Below are positions 58,688 to 64,000 of a stretch of 64,000 nucleotides of DNA, piece after piece. A program made the position numbers and the translations under genes. The stretch's first letter is position 1. Every line of letters starts with the position of its first letter. The DNA lies in contig NZ_RHOR01000009.1 in the NCBI RefSeq assembly GCF_003946625.1, positions 1-64,000 of the forward strand. The letters run 5' to 3'. The stretch comes from Companilactobacillus kedongensis (lineage in GTDB: Bacteria; Bacillota; Bacilli; Lactobacillales; Lactobacillaceae). Under the pieces are notes generated by a model that was not told the origin of the DNA, did no database searches, and saw nothing but the letters and a program-made list of their open reading frames with translations.

Positions 58688-59992
58688 ATGAATAATTTAA
58701 ATGAATTTTTAGGCGGACGTATTTTAGATTTAAAAACTTTGGAACCCGAAATCATTGAGCAATTGTTAGAGTTAGGATCAACAATCGTACCAGCCACTTT
58801 TGAAAAGCAACAAGAATTATTTTGCAGACGTTGTTTAATGAAAATTAGCAATAACAGTGCGTATTGCCGCAATTGTTTGAATATGGGTAAAATTCAAAGT
58901 ACAAGTCAGTTGTTAATTAGTTCTACAAGGCTAAATTTTGGCTTTCAGGAAAGCCCAATGACATGGAGTGGTACATTAACTCAATTACAACAAAAAGTCT
59001 CTAAAGAGCTTATTGAAGCATTTTACAATCAAAGTGATCATTTGATTTGGGCGGTTACTGGAGCTGGAAAAACTGAAATGACCTTTCCATTATTGTCGGA
59101 AATCATTTTTTCGGGTAAAAGAGTCGCTTTTTGCTCTCCCAGAGTGGACGTTTGTATTGAGCTGTTTCCTAGGATCAAGTCTGCCTTTCCACAAACGACT
59201 ATCGGATTATTTCACGGAAAAAGTGAACAACCATATGTGGTTACTCAAATAGTGATCGCCACGACACATCAGTTGATCCGCTTTGAAAAAGCATTCGACG
59301 TTTTGATTGTTGACGAAGTGGATTCGTATCCGTTGGCCAGTAATGTGATGTTAGAAAAAGCTATTAATAAGTCAATCAAAGAAACTGGAAATACATATTA
59401 TCTTTCAGCGACGCCACCCAAGAAACTACTTGAACAGGTTAAGGCTGGACAAGTAGGTATATCTAAATTATATCAAAGATTTCATGGTCACCCTCTGCCA
59501 GAACCAAAGTGTCATTTGTTATATAAGGTTACTGACTTTTTGAGGATCAATCCTCAGATCCAATTTAAAATAAAAAAACTATTGAGTAACAACCAACGAT
59601 TCATGTTATTTTTCCCCAATATTCCACAAATGAAAGATTTTGAAAAGAAGATTCGACGGCGCTTTCCGCAGTCAAAACTTGTCAGTGTTAGTTCAAAAGA
59701 TCCCGATCGTTTAAAAAAAGTGCAATCATTTCGTGATAATCACGTTCAAGCTATTCTAACGACAACTATTTTGGAGCGCGGAGTCACTTTCAAGAATATA
59801 ACAGTAATTGTAGTTGATGCGGATGCACAAGAATTTTCTAAAACGTCGTTGATCCAAATTGCCGGGAGAGCAGGGAGGTCTGCCGATTCGTATGATGATG
59901 AGGTTCACTTTTACTATCAAAACTATAATAAACAAATCAAAATGGCTTGTTCGGAAATAAAATACTTAAATTGGTGCGCTAAAAATGTCTGA
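58688..59992 (+). CDS. comFA: DNA uptake helicase ComFA
   Basis: 434-aa superfamily-2 helicase-like ATPase that drives single-stranded DNA import during transformation. It opens with a four-Cys zinc finger (FCRRCLMKIS...YCRNC, about residue 42-62). Walker A is VTGAGKTEM, the DEAD-type box is VDEVDSYPLA, and motif VI is QIAGRAGRSAD. ATG 58688 gives the expected start MNNLNEFLGGR; the frame runs 35 codons further upstream but through the divergent gene. The ribosome site is weak. It overlaps comFC by 8 bases. No SigX/cin-box or ComK box was recognised. Confidence 0.93.
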   Translation: MNNLNEFLGGRILDLKTLEPEIIEQLLELGSTIVPATFEKQQELFCRRCLMKISNNSAYCRNCLNMGKIQSTSQLLISSTRLNFGFQESPMTWSGTLTQLQQKVSKELIEAFYNQSDHLIWAVTGAGKTEMTFPLLSEIIFSGKRVAFCSPRVDVCIELFPRIKSAFPQTTIGLFHGKSEQPYVVTQIVIATTHQLIRFEKAFDVLIVDEVDSYPLASNVMLEKAINKSIKETGNTYYLSATPPKKLLEQVKAGQVGISKLYQRFHGHPLPEPKCHLLYKVTDFLRINPQIQFKIKKLLSNNQRFMLFFPNIPQMKDFEKKIRRRFPQSKLVSVSSKDPDRLKKVQSFRDNHVQAILTTTILERGVTFKNITVIVVDADAQEFSKTSLIQIAGRAGRSADSYDDEVHFYYQNYNKQIKMACSEIKYLNWCAKNV

Positions 59993-60668
59993 TCGTTGTT
60001 TGTATTGCGGAAATTATTTCTCATATAATTTGACGATTAAAGAAATATTCAGTTTGACATCAATACAACAGGATAATATTTGTCCGTTTTGTCGTGGTCA
60101 ATTATTAAATTTGAGTGTCGATAAGGGATGCTCACGCTGTTTTAAGCCTGAAAGTAGGACAATTTGTGCGGATTGTCGTTTTTGGGAGGAGAAATATAAC
60201 ATTATTAATTGTCATCAGGCGTTGTTTGGGTATAATCAGTTCATACACAATTATTTTAGACAGTATAAACGGTATGGCGATATTTTATTAGCAGATCTGT
60301 TTTTAAAAGACTTACTAATTTGGAGTCAGAATCATAAATTTGATTTGGTTACATATATTCCTGCTAGTAAAGGTCATAAAGATGCACGTGGATTCGATCC
60401 AGTTTGGGAAATGTATCATAAAGTTTTTGATCTTAAACCTTTGTTGTTGAAAATTGATGCAGACAAGCCACAAGCTCAGAAAAATCGAGACGAGCGGCTG
60501 AAGACTCCGCAAACTTTCAGTTGTATTACTGATGAGGTTTACCCAAGCCAGACTAGGGTATTGATCGTAGACGATATTTATACGACCGGACGGACGATTT
60601 TACATGCGAAAACGGCTTTAAAGGCAATCGGTTTGAATGATATTTATACTTTTTCATTATCTAGATAG
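59985..60668 (+). CDS. comFC: ComF family protein ComFC
   Basis: 227-aa phosphoribosyltransferase-fold protein needed for transformation. The N-terminal zinc-finger has Cys pairs CLYCGNYF, ICPFCRG, CSRC and CADC. The PRPP-binding loop is RVLIVDDIYTTGRTIL near residue 185. It acts with ComFA at the DNA uptake machinery. Start 59985 overlaps the end of comFA. Operon comFA-comFC precedes hpf, as in many Bacilli. Confidence 0.93.
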   Translation: MSDRCLYCGNYFSYNLTIKEIFSLTSIQQDNICPFCRGQLLNLSVDKGCSRCFKPESRTICADCRFWEEKYNIINCHQALFGYNQFIHNYFRQYKRYGDILLADLFLKDLLIWSQNHKFDLVTYIPASKGHKDARGFDPVWEMYHKVFDLKPLLLKIDADKPQAQKNRDERLKTPQTFSCITDEVYPSQTRVLIVDDIYTTGRTILHAKTALKAIGLNDIYTFSLSR

Positions 60669-60705
60669 TGAAAACGTTGTCACATTGCCGATAGAATTAT
60701 ATAAT
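60669..60705 (+). promoter_or_regulatory. hpf promoter with overlapping cre site
   Basis: TTGTCA (60677-60682), 17 bp, TATAAT (60700-60705) is a near-consensus promoter. TGAAAACGTTGTCA (60669-60682) fits the cre consensus TGWNANCGNTNWCA at every defined position and covers the -35, so CcpA should repress hpf when sugar is plentiful. Confidence 0.85.
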
Positions 60706-60764
60706 TGAATAGAAGAGTTGATTAGGACTCTAATATTTCCTACTCATCGGAAGGAGAGATTTTT

Positions 60765-61313
60765 ATGTTAACAATTAATGTACGTGGCGAAAATATCGAA
60801 GTAACTTCAGCAATGCGTGAATATGTTGAAAAAAGATTATCCAAGATGGAAAAGTATTTCAGTGATGGGAGCGCACCTATTGCTCATGTTAACTTGAAGA
60901 CATACCCTTCAAAGGGAACAAAGGTTGAGGTAACAATTCCACTACCATACATCACATTGAGAGCTGAGGAAATCAATGATGATATGTATGCCGGTATTGA
61001 TTTAGTAACTGACAAACTTGAGAGACAAATTAAGAAATTCAAGACACGTGTAAATCGTAAGGGACGTGAATCAGGCAGTATCAAAGACATTCCTTTAGAT
61101 GACGTATCACCTGAGGACACAAAAGAAGATGAATCAGAAATTGTTAGAACAAAGCGTCTATCATTGAAGCCAATGGATGCTGAAGAAGCTGTTCTACAAA
61201 TGGAAATGCTTGGACATGAATTCTTCATTTTTGAGGATGCCGAAACAAATGGTGCAAGTATTGTTTATAAACGTAATGACGGTAAATATGGTTTGATCGA
61301 AACAAACGAATAA
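60765..61313 (+). CDS. hpf: Ribosome hibernation promoting factor, long form
   Basis: 182-aa long HPF that dimerises 70S ribosomes into inactive 100S particles in stationary phase. The N-terminal S30AE domain (1-100) contains NVRGENIEVTSAMREYVEKR and KVEVTIPLPYITLRAEE. The C-terminal dimerisation domain (about 125-182) shows VRTKRLSLKPMDAEEAVLQ's core RLSLKPMDAEEA and YGLIE. GGAAGGAG precedes ATG 60765. Classic hpf-secA-prfB order. Confidence 0.96.
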   Translation: MLTINVRGENIEVTSAMREYVEKRLSKMEKYFSDGSAPIAHVNLKTYPSKGTKVEVTIPLPYITLRAEEINDDMYAGIDLVTDKLERQIKKFKTRVNRKGRESGSIKDIPLDDVSPEDTKEDESEIVRTKRLSLKPMDAEEAVLQMEMLGHEFFIFEDAETNGASIVYKRNDGKYGLIETNE

Positions 61314-61322
61314 TTTTTAAAA

Positions 61323-61350
61323 AGTCTCTCATGATTGAGAGGCTTTTTTT
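61323..61350 (+). terminator. hpf terminator
   Basis: AGTCTCTC (61323-61330), ATGATT loop, GAGAGGCT (61337-61344), then a T-run. Confidence 0.9.
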
Positions 61351-61514
61351 GTGCACTGAAGTCAAAGTTAAATTTAGCAAATGATTTCTAAATGGTGTAT
61401 CATTATTAATCTGGAAAGCTGTGTTATCATTTGAATTAAGATTAAGTTTAAAACTATAAAAAAAAATGCTACTATAAAGAATATGTTTATAACTTTTAGG
61501 AGAGATATATAAGT

Positions 61515-63875
61515 ATGGCAAATCCATTAAGAAAATGGGTCGAAAGCGATAAAAGAGAAGTTAAAAAGATGGGCAAGATTGCCGATAAAGTCGAAAGCTT
61601 TGCTGATGCATTTAGCAAGCTTACTGACGAACAACTTCAAGCTAAGACTCCTGAATTGAAAGAAAGATTGACAAAGGGCGAAACATTGGATGATATTTTG
61701 CCAGAAGCCTTTGCCGCTGTTCGTGAAGGTGCTAAGAGAGTATTAGGCCTTTACCCATTTAGAGTACAAATTATTGGTGGTATTACTTTGCACCAAGGTA
61801 ATATTGCTGAAATGAAAACTGGTGAAGGTAAAACTTTAACAGCTACATTACCAGTATACTTAAACGCCCTAGAAGGCCAAGGTGTTCACGTTGTTACAGT
61901 TAATGAATACCTTTCATCTCGTGATGCTAAAGAGATGGGTGAATTATACAAGTGGATGGGTCTAACTGTTGGTTTGAACCTTAACAGTATGGATTCTGAA
62001 GAAAAACGTGCAGCTTATAATTGTGATATTACTTATTCAACTAACAGTGAGTTAGGATTCGATTATTTGCGTGACAACATGGTTGTCTACAAGGAACAAA
62101 TGGTTCAACGACCATTACATTATGCAATTGTCGATGAGGTCGACTCCATTTTGATCGATGAGGCTAGAACACCTTTGATCATTTCTGGAGCTGCTGAGAA
62201 GTCAACTGCTATGTATGTTCGTGCGGATCGTTTTGCTAAAACTTTAGCTGAAGACGATTACAAGATCGATTGGCCTACAAAGTCAATTAGTTTAACTGAA
62301 ACAGGTATTAGAAAGGCTGAAGATTACTTTGGCCTTGATAATCTTTATGATATTGAAAATACTGTCTTGAATCACCATTTGGACCAAGCATTACGTGCCA
62401 ACTTTATTATGAGTTTGGATATTGATTATGTGGTTCAAGAAGGCGAAGTTAAGATCGTTGATCAATTTACCGGTCGTGTTATGGATGGTCGTCGTTATTC
62501 TGATGGATTGCACCAGGCTATTGAAGCCAAAGAAGGTGTTGAAATCCAAGACGAAACCAAGACAATGGCTAATATCACTTATCAAAACTTCTTCCGTATG
62601 TATGACAAATTGTCAGGTATGACAGGTACTGCTAAGACAGAAGCTGAAGAATTTAGAGAAATCTACAACATGGAAGTTATTTCAATTCCAACAAACAAAC
62701 CAGTTATTCGTGATGATAAAGATGATGTTCTTTACCCAACATTGAAGAGCAAGTTTGCAGCTGTTGTTAAAGATATTAAGGCTCGTCATGAAAAAGGCCA
62801 ACCATTGTTAGTTGGTACTGTTGCGGTTGAATCTTCAGAGTATCTTTCACAATTACTTGATAAAGAAGGTATTCCTCACGCTGTCTTGAATGCTAAGAAC
62901 CATGCTAAGGAAGCTGAAATCGTTATGAATGCCGGTCAACGTGGCGCTGTAACGATTGCCACTAATATGGCTGGTCGTGGTACTGATATTAAATTAGGAC
63001 CTGGTGTTAAAGAAGTTGGTGGATTGGCTGTTCTTGGTACAGAACGTCATGAGTCTCGTCGTATTGATAATCAGCTTCGTGGTAGATCTGGTCGTCAGGG
63101 TGATCCTGGTGTTACACAATTCTACATGTCACTTGAAGATGATTTGATGAAACGTTTCGGTTCTGAAAGAATCAAGCGTGTTCTTAAAGCATTGAAAATC
63201 GAAGATGACGATGCCGTTATCCAAAGTCGTATGATGACAAGACAAGTTGAATCAGCTCAAAAACGTGTTGAAGGTAATAACTACGATACACGTAAGAATA
63301 CTTTGCAATATGATGATGTTATGCGTGAACAACGTGAAGTTATCTATAAAGAAAGAATGGACGTTATTACTGAAGATAAGGACCTCGATAAGGTATTATT
63401 ACCAATGATCGAACGTACTATCAAGGCTCAAGTTGATGTTCATACTCAAGGCAAAGAAGAGAACTGGGAATTGGATGCTATTGCTGATTTTGCTAAGTCA
63501 ACATTAGTTAGTGATAAACAAATGAGTGTCGTTGACCTTCAATTGAAGACCCCTGAAGAAATCATCAAATTCTTGATGGACTTTGTTAACAAGAATTATG
63601 AAGATAAAAAGGAACAACTTGGTGATCCTGCTCAAATGCTAGAATTTGAAAAGGTCGTTATTCTAAGAGTTGTTGATGAGCACTGGACAGATCATATTGA
63701 TGCAATGGATCAATTACGTCAATCAATCGGTCTACGTGGCTACGGTCAGTTGAATCCTTTAGTTGAGTATCAAGAAGAAGGTTGCCGTATGTTTGAAGAA
63801 ATGGTTTCAGATATTGAATACGATGTAACTAGACTATTTATGAAGGCCGAAATTAGACAAAATATGGAAAGATAA
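61515..63875 (+). CDS. secA: Preprotein translocase ATPase SecA
   Basis: 786-aa motor that pushes preproteins, including the surface proteins in this window, through SecYEG. Walker A is [11 protein letters not shown], Walker B region [20 protein letters not shown], followed by [28 protein letters not shown] and [11 protein letters not shown]. It ends at the helical wing (IRQNMER) without the C-terminal CxC...CH zinc tail that binds SecB; this short form is common in lactobacilli. AGGAG precedes ATG 61515. Confidence 0.98.
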   Translation: MANPLRKWVESDKREVKKMGKIADKVESFADAFSKLTDEQLQAKTPELKERLTKGETLDDILPEAFAAVREGAKRVLGLYPFRVQIIGGITLHQGNIAEMKTGEGKTLTATLPVYLNALEGQGVHVVTVNEYLSSRDAKEMGELYKWMGLTVGLNLNSMDSEEKRAAYNCDITYSTNSELGFDYLRDNMVVYKEQMVQRPLHYAIVDEVDSILIDEARTPLIISGAAEKSTAMYVRADRFAKTLAEDDYKIDWPTKSISLTETGIRKAEDYFGLDNLYDIENTVLNHHLDQALRANFIMSLDIDYVVQEGEVKIVDQFTGRVMDGRRYSDGLHQAIEAKEGVEIQDETKTMANITYQNFFRMYDKLSGMTGTAKTEAEEFREIYNMEVISIPTNKPVIRDDKDDVLYPTLKSKFAAVVKDIKARHEKGQPLLVGTVAVESSEYLSQLLDKEGIPHAVLNAKNHAKEAEIVMNAGQRGAVTIATNMAGRGTDIKLGPGVKEVGGLAVLGTERHESRRIDNQLRGRSGRQGDPGVTQFYMSLEDDLMKRFGSERIKRVLKALKIEDDDAVIQSRMMTRQVESAQKRVEGNNYDTRKNTLQYDDVMREQREVIYKERMDVITEDKDLDKVLLPMIERTIKAQVDVHTQGKEENWELDAIADFAKSTLVSDKQMSVVDLQLKTPEEIIKFLMDFVNKNYEDKKEQLGDPAQMLEFEKVVILRVVDEHWTDHIDAMDQLRQSIGLRGYGQLNPLVEYQEEGCRMFEEMVSDIEYDVTRLFMKAEIRQNMER

Positions 63876-63878
63876 AAA

Positions 63879-63903
63879 GCAGGCCTAGTGCCTGCCTTTT
63901 TTG
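63879..63903 (+). terminator. secA terminator
   Basis: GCAGGC (63879-63884), short loop, GCCTGC (63890-63895), then C and a T-run. It lies 14 bases before prfB, so prfB read-through from secA should be partial. Confidence 0.85.
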
Positions 63904-63916
63904 TAAAGGTGACAAG

Positions 63917-64000
63917 ATGGAATTTGGAGAAATAAAATCCAAAATAAACGATATCGAAGAGAAAGTATCCCAGTTCAGGGGGTCTCTTTGACCTAGATAA
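63917..64000 (+). CDS. prfB: Peptide chain release factor 2, 5' end, with programmed +1 frameshift
   Basis: Only the start is in the window. AAAGGTGA precedes ATG 63917. Frame 0 encodes 24 codons ending QFRGSL and stops at TGA 63989-63991. The stop is embedded in AGGGGG-TCT-CTTTGAC (63977 onward), the classic prfB recoding site: an internal Shine-Dalgarno AGGGGG, slippery CTT and in-frame TGA. A +1 shift continues as GAC CTA GAT (Asp-Leu-Asp), matching RF2 after RGSL. RF2 thereby regulates its own synthesis. Confidence 0.93.

Overview
The window is low-GC Gram-positive DNA and reads as a Lactobacillaceae chromosome. An adenosylcobalamin-dependent ribonucleotide reductase of the Lactobacillus type, LPQTS-anchored and WxL-like surface proteins, two T-boxes and the gene orders hpf-secA-prfB, relQ-nadK-rluD and ymfI-ymfM-pgsA-cinA-recA-rny all fit. 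The Companilactobacillus (old L. farciminis/alimentarius) group is my best guess by general resemblance; no 16S rRNA or tRNA lies here to confirm it.

Layout. 1-131: 3' end of a group II intron. 180-3610: a MucBP-type protein and clpE (minus strand, HrcA/CIRCE operator). 3658-5861: ptsHI. 5880-8931: T-box, BCAA transporter and a cation/proton antiporter. 9025-19377: an adhesin-rich stretch, with two paralogous leucine-rich-repeat LPQTS proteins flanking nrdJ (twin NrdR boxes) and a secreted Ig-like protein. 19482-22554: copYB copper operon, then a multi-hairpin element. 22564-24921: a tandemly duplicated small-peptide/antisense-RNA cassette abutting an sce7725-like gene and a putative PD-(D/E)XK nuclease gene. 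25057-29569: divergent BceRS/BceAB-type peptide-detoxification module. 29562-34173: an unknown protein, an MBL hydrolase, spx and a large LRR/WxL-like protein. 34190-40915: mecA, an apparently orphan methionine T-box with a 13-codon ORF and attenuator-like RNA, coiA, spxH, relQ, nadK, an RluD-type synthase and mgtE. 40925-45971: cutC, uppP, lactonase, AI-2E permease, trmL, DUF1149. 46045-58012: ftsK, yfmF/yfmH, ymfI, ymfM, pgsA, short cinA, recA, rny, tagO. 58022-64000: IMPACT-family gene, comFA/comFC, hpf, secA and the first codons of prfB with its programmed frameshift site.

Working together: Spx, SpxH, MecA and ClpE form a proteolysis/thiol-stress network. CoiA, ComFA, ComFC, CinA and RecA are competence and recombination genes. 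HPr/EI and cre-like sites tie carbon catabolite control to ptsHI and to ribosome hibernation (hpf). UppP, TagO, PgsA and the Bce module serve the envelope.

Most of the window is ordinary core genome. The best candidates for something undescribed are the 22.56-23.29 kb peptide/antisense cassette with its neighbouring nuclease operon, the composite RNA leader at 34.94-35.44 kb, and the four-way-junction element at 22.36-22.49 kb.
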